Shown here: positions 12,601-24,600 of the stretch, one piece after another
Layout of the letters: each line of letters starts with the position of its first letter
Position numbering within the stretch: the first letter of the stretch is position 1
NCBI RefSeq assembly: GCF_964199755.1
Contig: NC_133906.1
Location: 18,015,378 to 18,079,377, forward strand
Reading direction: 5' to 3'
DNA: 64,000 bases
Origin: Larus michahellis
Lineage: Eukaryota > Chordata > Aves > Charadriiformes > Laridae
Made by a program: the position numbers and the translations under genes
The notes under the pieces: model-generated
Database searches by the model: none
What the model was told of the DNA's origin: nothing
The model's input: only the letters and a program-made list of their open reading frames with translations

Positions 12601-15600
12601 CCGGAATTGAATTCGGCGCACACTGTGCAGTTCAAGACCAGCTTCTCTCCTACTAGCAGCTCCATGGCTTTCTTGGGATACAGCTGGATGTCATACAGCT
12701 CACTCCCTGATGCAGAAGAGGCAACAAAAAGACATTTCTGATCTATTAACTCTTTGACTCAGACTATGCAGTTACAGGAGGCTTGGGTATAACCTCCTGC
12801 TGCTTGGCCTGTCTCTGTCTGGCACACAATAGAGCAGATATAAGCACCATGCAGAGTCTATGTAGCTACAGAGGACCATAACAACCCCATGAGCCACACT
12901 GATGGACTTCAGAGCCATCCACACTGCCCCCCCTGCACCTTCCCAAATATTCACCTGCTATATGGATGATGAAGAAATTGGATTTGAAGACTTTCTTGTC
13001 GATGACAGTCTCACACTGGACAAACAAAGAGTCCCTGATCAAGCGTGTGGGTACCTGCACCCCCTTCTTGTTGTCCCAGAAAGTGCTTTTCCCGTCAGGG
13101 TGGATAAGGGAATTTTGCTGGAAAAATCAACATTTTGCCAACTGAAATAAGAGGGTAACAAAATTCCCACCCCACCCCTTCCAGGCTTTACGCTGGCTAA
13201 CACATCCCTTTTGTGGGAAGAAAATATGCCGCATCATGCTGTGCTGGCCTCCCGCCCTCTCCCCCCGAGGGTTTGTCATCTAGGAATCGCAGCCTCCCCG
13301 ATACCCCGAGCAGCCATATCCTGCACCACAAGCCTCCCCGTCTGCAGAGTGGGCCAGAGACTTCCAGGAATGGAAACTTCTAGTGATAGCTAAGGAAACT
13401 GATGCTGATGTCCCAAAACATCAGCCCCACCGGGATGAGTGCTGACCTTGGGTAGTGTCCTTCCCGGGCAAGGGAAAGGCCCCTGGCCCCCAGAGTGTCC
13501 CTGGAGGCCTTTGTACAATAGTAACACTCATCCTGGAAGGATGTATTTGCATTGTAAAAAAAAAAAAAAAAGGCAAAAAAAAAGCAAAAAAAAAAAAGGC
13601 ACAAGCAAACTGATAACAGAGTTGTTTTTAGTCATCAGCCCCAGAACTGCAGCCTCCTCCCTTGTGGGGATGCCGACCACCTAAAGGGTTTGTAGATCAC
13701 AGAGACCAGAGCAAAGAGGGGATGCTGTGGGGAAATGGGATTAAAACAAAGTCTTGTTTTGTTTCATAGAGCTCCAGGGAAGAGAAGCAAGGTTGGCAAG
13801 AAACCCGTGGGGTCTGCCCAAGGGAACTGGACAGCACAGCTTCAACCAGCAAATAAAATGAGGAAGCCAGTGGCTTGTACTTTCCATGGAAAATGTATCA
13901 TCCCATGCATTTTCCATTCCTGGCAGTGCCTGTCCCACTTCCATTCAGGCAATTACAAATGCAGAACAAATGCAATACATGTCGGTCCAGAGTCTCCCAC
14001 TGGCCGAGTTCTCACCAAGATCAGTGTGACGTTAAGATCTGGGATGGACACAAGGCATGGTACCCAGGTGTTCTCTCTCTTGCTGATGAGGAGGGTCTCC
14101 GGCTTGTTGATAAATGGCTGTTCAAAATCTGAAGAAGAGATATAAGGAGAACAACAACTAAACAGAGGTAAGGGAAGAACTGGGAAGAGGGATAAACCAG
14201 AAGAAAAGGAGGCTTTCTAACTTTAACACGGCATGAGGTTGCCAGAGGGAGTGGTGTTGAGCTGGGCAGCCTGTCTGCAATGTGCGACAGTCAGAGGAGA
14301 CACCTGGAGCTCGGGAATGCAAAGGGAGCCACCGAGGCAGGCTCCTCTGCACCAAACACCATATCGGCAGAGCAGCACTTATGTGACATTTGGGCAGTGC
14401 TGGAAATGACCTCCCCTTTCCTGGCTGCATCAAGGTCTCTGCCTGGGTTTGACCCTTTGTGAAACTGGCAGATCTTGTCCTGGGCTCAGCGCCTGCCCAG
14501 CTGGTGACTGTGCATGGCCCCACGGCGGAGACAGCGCAGGGCTGTGCCGCCCTAGTGCAGAAGCAGCAGCGCGACCTCGCAGGGCGAGGAAGTGATCCGC
14601 AGCGGAATGGTATGCAGATGTCATCCTGCAGCCATCCCGGCCGGCAGATAAACAGATGAGCTGAGCTTTTTCCAGGGCTGCCACCCCACTGCCTCCCAAC
14701 CGCTGCAAGCACAAATATTGACAGGAAGAGCAAAACCACCCAAAATTAATCAGTGAAACAACTTAGCAAGGCCAGGGATGTTACACTAAACTCCACGCGG
14801 AGCCAGCACCAAGAAGCAAAGTGTCTGAAGAAGGGGCTGTCCTGTCCTGCTCAGTGTGTTGCCTGTGTCAAATGAGACAAGCCCAAGCAGGGCTCCATGG
14901 TGGAAGGGAGTTGATGGCAGCATATAAAGGAGATGCGACATGGCCCTGACCCATCGTGCCAGGCACCATCCAGACCAAAGTCCAACCTGATCCCAAAGAG
15001 ATGGCAAGCTAACAGGGCAGCACGGACGCCATTTCTCGTTCTTTCTCAGATACACTTGAAAGAGCTGGTGAGACCAAGATGCAAAACACACTTGTATCGC
15101 AAGCCATGGCTGACCAGAGGGTAGGAAGGGTGAAGTTTGTCTTGCAGTGCCTCATGCCAGCTGTGCGTGAGGCACCTGCCCACCTGTCTGCTTGGCAGCG
15201 CCTTTCTAATATTTCAGTTTGAATGTTTTTTCTGCTCTTTGTAGAGTTGGTGGAATTGCCCAGGTTGACTAAATGGAATGAAGACAAAATTGGAAGAAGA
15301 CACAACAAATTACGAGGCTGCTTGGTGTCCTCTGGCAGTGCCTCACTGACGGATGACGACTTCTGAAATATCAGCCCCTGCCTGCCCGTTTCTGCAGGGA
15401 CACATACCTCATGGGATGGTCTGAATACAGACTTGTCCTTAGCGTCTCTGATGCCTGCTGCTGCCAACGTCTTTCCTCTGTGAGAGTCATGTCTCTGGAA
15501 ATGTCCATCCAGCACGTGGTCATGATTGGCTTTGTCAATGGAAACTGTCCCCTGGGTGAAGGGGGCTCCATAAGGAGGCGGTGGGGCTGCCCCAGGGACC

Positions 15601-18600
15601 TGCTAGGGGAGATCTGATGGATTCTGGTATGCTGGAATCAGAGCAAATGATCCCAGTGGCCTTAAAGGCCATTCTTTATTCACTTGTATTACAGCTAAAC
15701 CATTGACTTAAAGGGACTGTTGCATGAAGATGTCTGTTTGTGCAACCTGAGACTCTTTCCCTCTGCTACCCAATCCCTAAATCTAAAATGACAAGTCAAA
15801 GGTGAATTTGGTAATGATCCCCATTTGGGGATCCTGCTGTTCAAATCACATTGGGCCCAACTCAATCCAACCCAGTACTCCTACTGTTAAGTCCATAAGG
15901 AAATTCCTTTAATTTTTGATTTATAAAGCTGTTGCTTTGATGATAGTCAGGCTGCAAAGACCTAGTCTGGGTGAAGTGCTTTTTTTTTTTTTTTTACAGT
16001 TTAGGTGAAACAAGCCACGCACAGGAAACATGTTGGTCGGCTCTTATGAAAATACGGTTTGCCCAGAGAATTCTTATCTCTGTTTCCTGGGGTTTTGTGC
16101 TGCCACAGTATTGCTGTCTTCCGAAACCACAGATTCGTTTCCGAGTGTGAACATGTTCCTCATTCCCGCCCTGAGCTGTGGGCACGTGAGAGGGAGGAGG
16201 TGCACAACTGCCAGAGGTAAGAGACGATGAGGTCCCCTCCAAGCTCAGATGGCAGCCAAGAACTAACTGATTTACTGGGCTGGTCCTGCTGCCAATGAGC
16301 TTGTGATTCATGCACTAACTCCCCTCTCTGACCACATCACATATTTGTCTGTAAGGCTGCCTTAATGGGTCGGATGGGAATAATTTAGCATCTTCTTCAT
16401 TAATATATGCTAAACCTTATGAGATGGGGACTGTACGTATCCTATTCCACTCTGATGAGGCATTCTGTATGTTTACAGCACTATCTGTAGCTGTAATAAA
16501 ATACACACCTAACCAGACACATGGGAAATGAGACATACGCGTGGAGAGTTCATTTGAGAACTGAGCTGCAGGTAAAACACAGAAGAACCCATTTTTCCAG
16601 CCAAGCAGAGATATTTTGTTCCTGGCAATTCCACCAAGCTCTTAACATGAGAAATGAGGTTGATGGATAAATCTGTGGTCTGATCACGCTGTCTTCAAAT
16701 ATCCCCAACACTTACATCAGCCCTTCCAAGCTCTCGAGGGACAGTTTCACATTGCAGCCCAGTTCAGCAGGAACAGCCAGGGCTTTATCTGGATGTTCTG
16801 CAATGGCTGCGGTTACCGTACGCCTGGGTTTTTCTGACATGTCTCTTCTCCTGCCTGAAAGCCTGTCCTGTCTGGAAAGGCGGATTCTGAGGTTTCCTGG
16901 ATGTTTGATAGCCATAACAGGGCACAGCCTGATTGGAATGAGTATGAACTTGTGCTGTGTAGCCATGTGCACAGCAACGCTGCGAGGTGTTGGCTGGATC
17001 TGTTGCACACACGCTGTCCACAGGCACTGTGAGTCCCACAGGCCCTGACAATGTGGGATTTATTGCCCCTAAGCTACACCACACGTGCACACTTGCTGCT
17101 CTCCGGTAAACAGGAGAGCCATTATTGACCTGCAGATGAGGCTGGAGGTGAGAGAAGGTGGAAAAGGGGGCAAAGGAAGTAGCATTTACTGGATTGCACA
17201 GAAAATCAGGCTCTTGCAAATGCATTCCCTGCATGTAAGCCTGTTAGGTTGTACTTATTTTCAGCAAGTGTAAGAAGCTCTCTGCCTCCACCCCAATACA
17301 ACGTTCTAGAGTGTCTGAACACCCCTGCCCAACATGCCTGGGATCTGGCAAAGCTCTCTTGTGCTTTAGGATGGGCAGCAGAGCCCGTGGGAAGAGGAAG
17401 CAATTGCCCAAACAGACCCCAGTTCCTCTCCAGCAGCTGCCCAGCTTTTCCGATTTGCCCCTGCATTTTTCTCTGCATAGTTGCAGAGGCAAATTTGGCT
17501 TTGCCCTGGGACTTCTGAAAAATGCATTTTGTGTGTCATGACCTGCCTGGCTCATGACAACTGCACCAACTAATAAACGGGGGCGGAAAGAGAAATAGCT
17601 CAGCCAACTGTTTCCAGGGGACAGTGCTCGTTTATCTTGCTGGAGAGCGCTGCGAGCAGTGGGGGAGACAGCGGAGGAGGAGCCCCTGGGGTACGGAGAA
17701 GCTGAGTATTGGCCCTGCAGCCACTTGCTGAGCTGAAGTTCTAGTTTCAAGCATAGTGGACAGCCCTCCTCCTCCAAAATACGTCTTATAACCCTGCCTG
17801 TGCGGGCAGCCCCTGCGCAGTGTGGAAAGGAACACCTGGGTCTGCCATGGTGGAGTGGCTCCAGGGCCATCCAGCCGGGGGACAGGAGGAAGCTGCACAT
17901 AGCATATTTGTACCACTCCTCCTCTCCCTCTCTTGGTCTCAGCTTTACAGAACATTATCATCCCTAACCACTAGCATCTCGGAGAGCCCCCAGCTGCCCA
18001 AAAGCTAACTCTTGTGCTTTTTTTAGCAGTGGAGCGTCTCTGAGGCCTGGCTCTCACTCCTTAAATTCCTGCATTCCAGCCTGGCTGGAGCGATGCCCCC
18101 GGGCCTGGACGTAATTGAATCCCAGGCGCTGACTCCATCCCCCAGAAGTGGACGGATATTGGTTCCCTCGAAGTGCAGGGAGCCAGCCGTTGGCCCCCTC
18201 CCTGAGCCTGCAGCAGCCACGCTCTGCCCTGGGAGGCCGGGGGACACATCGGGCTTTTTAATCTTTCTGATATTACGCTGGTGCATAGGTTGCCCCTGAG
18301 CTCCCCTAGCCTGAAGGCACACATTGCTGGATGGCTCTTACCTCTCACAAACACGTAGGTGCTGACTGCTGTGGTGCCCTCGATTTTGGCATCAATGTAC
18401 TTGTAATAGCAGCGGTAGTAACCCGTGTCGTTCGCCTGGGCCTCCGTCAGCACCAGGACTTTGCAGTATGGCTTCGTGCCGGTCCCCTCGCAGTCTTCTT
18501 CTTGGATTGCCCGGCCGCTGATGGGGGCTGTTGAGGCCACCAACTCGGTCTCCTTCTCCTTCCCTGCAGGGTCCACCTTGCCTCCGGGCCACAACCACTC

Positions 18601-21600
18601 CAAGGGGTGCTGGCCTCTAGACGTGGGCAAAGAGGATAGTTAGCTTTGGGCTAAGCAGGGTGAACACAGTGGGGGTTTAACTTACCGGAAAGAAAATTGG
18701 TTCTGTTTTACCTCAAACCAGGACAACTGCCCTGTGTGGCTCTGTGCACATCTGCACGTGGCCCAGCCAGCCAGCCACCACTCTTGGGCTGTGGCATAGA
18801 GGAATGGCCATCCTCCAAGGAGAAAAACAGGCTTGAGGAGATGGCAAACAGCTTTACTAATTGCTGGGCAAGCACAGGCTCGTTGCCTTCCCAAGGCCAC
18901 CTCTCCGGGCATGCTAGGCTCTAAGATATCAGCCCACTCGCAAGCAGGCCTCCCCCTCCCATGAATTTGTCCTACTGGTACTGAGGTATGGTATGCCAAG
19001 ACAGGGAGCCACAAACGGCCCTGAAGGAAATGCTCCATTTATTCTCTATTCCCTCTCATTATTAAAAGGGTCCAGAGCTATTAAGAAAACACACAGATGT
19101 GATGAGTTCCCTTGGCTCAGTGGAGCTGCTGGCTGGGGCTCATGGTGTGATGAATGGAGTGGGAAGGAGAATGAGGGAAGGAAAGCAGACTGGAAAGAAA
19201 ACAAGAAAGAGAAAAGCAGGAGGGAGTCAGGGATAAAAGACAGCGAGGAGAAAACATGGGGAGGCTCAACTGATCACCTTCTGTCCAGCTGCCAGCTCTG
19301 TTTCCTTCCCCGCTGCTGTGGGAGGGGGCTCCCTTGCTCTGCACAGCACCCTCAGCCCCTTCAACCCCCCAGCCCCCTCCCCTGCCTGGCCCAGGGCTGC
19401 TGCCCCTTCCCATCTCTGCAGAGACACTGCGCTACAGATGCCCCTACGAGGGCACGACCGCACAGCCTGTTCCCCAGCAGCCCAAAGACAACGGAAAAGT
19501 CCAGGAACTGCAAGAAACCCCCAGGCAGAGCGTGCACGTGTGTATTTATATATAGCCAAGGATCTCCAGAGCGGGAGGCTTGCCTACGCACATGTACGCA
19601 CACACCACCATAGCTTGCTATAACTGTGCTTGTTTACTACAAACAAAACAAGCTTTTATTCCATGTTGGAAGTTTCCTTCTGTGAAATCAGAGCCCCTTT
19701 CAGAGGAAGGCCTAGTCCCCACTTGAAAGTTTGCCAGTGTAGCTGAAAGTCACTTAAGAATGTGCAAAAAAAACCCAAGAAATGGGAAAAAAGAGGACAT
19801 CGCAAGAGACAGCTGTGGGGGTAAAAGCGGCCTTTTGTCAGCACCGTTTGCTCTATTAGGGGAAACTGGGTTCATCCATTATGCAAGTTGGTAATAGGCA
19901 TGTTGGCACACGCAGCTCCTCTGCCAGGGTCCCGCCAGGGCAGCTCTGTGGGCTGATGCTTTTAAGCGCAGCCAGACCGTGACCGTCACCGATAGCTGGA
20001 TCCAGACAGCAAGGGACAGTGAGGAGGAAGCGAGATAAGGTGCCATTGGAGGGCACAATGGCTCAGACGCAACGAAGACAGGATTTCTGTCCAAGTGTAG
20101 GGGAAAGACCTGCCTCTTTGTGTTTCTCTTCAGCAGCTGATTTATCTTCCTGCAGACTTTGCCCTCCTCCAGCTCCCGCTGCCCGGCTCGTTGCAGAGGA
20201 GTTTGGAGACAACGTGCTGCGCTCTCCCCTTGTCACCCGGCACAAGGGCTCTGGAGGCAGTGATGTGCCCTTGGGGACAGCCACGCAGCCCCTCTGACCC
20301 AGCTCAAACTTCTGCATTCACTAAAAATGCCATCAGTCCCTAAGGCAGGACTGGAAGCACAGCTCCGGTGGCTCGTGTCCATGTATCGCAGCAGGCTTTT
20401 CCAAAAGATCAGAGTCTCACAAACACTTCAATAAAAATAAGACTCCTGAATTTTGAGTTTTTCCCCATCCTACGCGTGCACAGGGAAAAACAATAGTAAA
20501 TGTGATCACCAAACTAGTAACGCTCAGGGGCCTCTGCCATGCCCATTGCTCTGCTGCACTGGGCGCAGACCGGGAGGCTGGCCCCGCTCTCAACCCGGAG
20601 CCGAGAGCTTCAGACCCCGACTGCGCAAAGGAGCCCCAAAGCTCTTTGCCTTTGCTCAGGCATTTTTGGCGCTCCATGTGGAGCAGGGTAATTGTACAAG
20701 TCTCCAGTGTTTCCGCTTTCTGTTTGTTTACCTACTGGGATTTTCACGCATTATCAGATCCACTTGTTTTATTAACCATCGAGGCTAGCAGTAGCTGAGT
20801 GACACGTATTTATATAAACACGGATGGGCCAGTACAAACAGACCTGCTGACCAGCCTGCGGGCAGCTCTAAACTAAGGCATTCCTTGCATCATGTGCTGC
20901 TCGACCAGATTCAATGGGGACACAGAAGGTGTAGGCATTAGTGTGAGTCCACGTTAGTGTCGCTGGTGTGTTAAGAGGACCAGAAGGCAGCAGGGACGAG
21001 GGCATGCCGGGCTCACTTGGGTTTATTTCTGAATCTACCCTCTGCATTTGGGGAAAGGTCCAGGCAGCAGTTTTGGGTGTTTCCCTCCCTCCTATCTGTC
21101 ACCTTCAAAGATTTGTTCCCAAGTTGTTTTCTTTCAGCTCTCTGATAATGTGCCTCTGGGCGATGGAGCCTGCTGATGCCAGCTGGAAACAGATGCACTG
21201 AAGGCTTCTCCACAGCTGTTTTCCTAAATCTTTTCAGGACAGATGCTCTTCAAGGGAGACGTTGCAATTGGCACCACTTTCCTTCAATCCTCTTTGAAGC
21301 TTCCAAGTGTGGTATGATGGGCAAAGCTGGCTGTGGCTTTGTGGCTTAGCTGGGATAAGACAGGTCCCTCCTCAGCACCATGGAGGATGTCCACAGCAGT
21401 CACGCACGTGTAGGAAAGAGCAGCAGGTGTTGTGTGTCCCCTTCTCCAGAGCAGTCATGGTGGGGCATTGCCTTATCCTCATGCTCCTTCAGCCTTGCCA
21501 CAGCGCTCATTTCCTCCACAGGAGCCAAGAGGGCTTTGGGGTCAAATACTTCCTCTCTGCCAGAGTAGGGCTTGTGCATCTGCAAGCATCTGCGAGTCAG

Positions 21601-24600
21601 CTCTATTAACAAGTCACTGGGCAGCAAAGGACAACCTTGCCCTTCTTTTTCTAAATAGCACGGCTGGGTGATGCTCCTTCTCCACCTGAGTGCTCAGCAC
21701 CTGCAGGATGGGATGGGATGGGATGGCTGGGGCTGGGCTGGCACAGCCAGGACCAAGTTGATCCCTCCAGAGGTTGCTGCGGTTGTGCAGCCGGCTCCTG
21801 CGGGCTCTGCTCCAATATTCATGAGCCGGAAAGCACAAGCTCTCTGCTTTCCCCCAGCACAGGCTGCCGAGAGCATGAATGCGGAGATTGACAATATTCT
21901 TTTTCCTTCTCGGGATGGAAGCTCATAAAAGATGCACTGTCCATGTGGGCATCAGCCCCTTTGTTCTGCTCTGACACATACTTAGAGCAAAACATCACTG
22001 GGGCTGTCAGCCAGCCTTGGCACGATCTGTATTTTGGGGAATGCTCCTGCACTGGTCCCTTGCTCTGTATGGACCTCTCATTGCACTGGGTGACAGGGGT
22101 AATGTCCCTGTACGTGACATCATTTGCAAAAGCAAAGACCCAGCATCCAGTGACTCCTTGCGAGTGTGCTGTGTCTTTGGGTCTCTGTCAAGGATGCCCA
22201 GCTTCAGAGGCATCGCTTATTCCATGGCCTGGCACAGACTCTTGTCACCGATGAGGCTAGGCGGGCTGTGGAGCAGGAGAGGGGCTGCAGAGCTGCGGGT
22301 GTGTGAGATCCAGGCTGCTGCGACGGAGCCTGAGAGCGCAGTCAGCTGCGGGACTCTCACGCTCGGTGGGTGAAGCTTGAAAGGTCTCCAGGGAGTCTCA
22401 CGTGGGGGGTTTTGAGCTCAGCTTTCTGCTGCAGCACTGCTTCAAGCAGGCCCATAGTCCTGGCTCCAGGGCAGCTTGAAGAGCAGCCAGAGGACATTCT
22501 TCTTAAGGGAATACCAGGGTCAAACTGAAGCCACCTCCAAACACGATGCTTAGCAGGGAATCCCTGGATCCTGGATTTGATTTCATATTTGTTTCTGCCC
22601 TACCCTGCCCCACCACCCTCTCCTTTGCTTGTTCTCTTGGTGGTCTGCATGTTTTTCCCCTCAGCTCCCATTAACACAAGCCAGGTTTTCCTAGGGTGGG
22701 CCATGGTCCAGAGAAGAGGTTGGAGAAGCAGCTGGGTGTAATTAGAGATCCAGGGACCAGGAAAGATTTACTTTTCACTCAAATGAAGTAATAGTGTCCC
22801 ACAGTCAAAATCCTCTCCTTAAGACATTAGACGAACACAGGGTTGAGAGCTCAGAGGAAGAAGGAAAACCTCTGAGCCACACAGAAGATGCTGAGACTTA
22901 TCTACCTGTGGATGGTGTGAAGGACAGTGCACAGTCCCCGAGGAGCACATCTGGGATAGCAGGATGCAGAGGCAGGGGGGCAGCCAGGGAGCAACATGGG
23001 CAGAGGGTGCATGGGTTTTGGTACTGTCTACAGATGGCCCTGCTGTTTGCCGGCTGGCTAGTTCAGTCCTGCACAGCACCTGGGAGCCAGGGGTAGGGAT
23101 GTTCCTTATCTCAGCTGTGTCCATGCCAGCACGCTGCATGGATGCCGCCTAGTGAGCCTGAAAGACAAGCCTTGGCACTACAGCAGGAAACAGGGGAGCT
23201 TGCTGCTGCTTGGAGAGACTCTGTAGCTTGTACGATGCTCCTTGCAAGGGCAGGCCATACAGAGTCTGTACTGGAAATAAGATTTTTTTTTTTCCACTTC
23301 ATGTGATTTTCCTTCATATTAATTGATACATAACAAATGCACAAGGAAAGGGCAATCTTGTCCTTCCCAGTCCGAGACTTTCCGCTTCATGGTGCTAAGG
23401 AAGTATGTTCATGCTTGACTGCAGAAGACACTTTCTTTAACCACACCTCTAACTTCAGCATGTCCTTTGGCCTTGGCTCAATCTGCAGGCAACACAGTCC
23501 TGAAACCACTTTCTGTGTCCCTCCCCAGGCTGCTGCTAAGAAAGAGTCTGGCCTGATTATAAACTCATTTGGAATAATCTCACTGAATCTCCCTTCTTCC
23601 AACTTTTAGCTCCCACACCCGTCTATGGAGGGAACTACCGTGGCAGAGCACTGGAGTACCCAGATTCCTCCCTCTTCCTCTATGCCCCCCACAGCAGCTA
23701 TATGGCTGACCATGGTCCTCCAACTCACACGTTTCCTACAACCTAGCACACACCATGGCACCTCAGGTCACCATATGAACAAGCCCACAACCGCTTAGCT
23801 TCCCAGACCGAGTGAAATCAGTTCAGTACAGCCACCAACAACCTCTCCTCTGTCCCTCTCCCCTGCCTATGAACTGATTCACAAAGTAAAAGCAATGCCA
23901 TCTGTTCCAGGAAAAGTTAAATATGTTTGTGACAAGACACGAACACAATGCCAGCCAAGTGTTTGCAGTAATTGCTCCATGGTTATATATAACACCAAGA
24001 AACACCCATCTGAGGCCCACGCTGAATTTATACCCCCATTGGGCCCTCGCACTCAGCTCCCAAGCATGGATCTGCTTTCAGCTGCTGAAGGGAAACTCCA
24101 GCTTTGTCAGGAAAATTGACCTTGGTCGACTCTCCCACTTGTTTTTGGTTTTTTTCTTTCCAAGATAGGGGGTACTGCTGAGAACATGTACAGCCAAGTG
24201 TCCCAGCATGGGACAAATCAGTTCAAGCATGTCACCTTCTTGGAACCAGTGTCTCCAAAACGAGAGGTTCTCCAGCTCCTCTCACAGTTATTCACCTGGC
24301 CTGGCTGGGGCTTCTCTTCACCCCACACGTACAAGGCAGAGCATTAAATCCCAGCTTCCTAGAAAAGCTGGAAGCCTCTCACAGCCACCACTAAGTGCAG
24401 CCTTGCCTTCTCCCATGGATATTTCTCAGCGTCTCCCAAAATGACTTGCCAGATTTACAAACCAGACCTACAACCCTAGCAGCCCCTGGTGAGGTGAGAA
24501 TAAGCAACGTCTGAGAAAGACAAGGAAAATCAGGAAGGCAGTTTCCCTGAAGAGCTTACAAGAAAGCTATCAGATCATGAAATGTCTCTCTATCTTCCTT

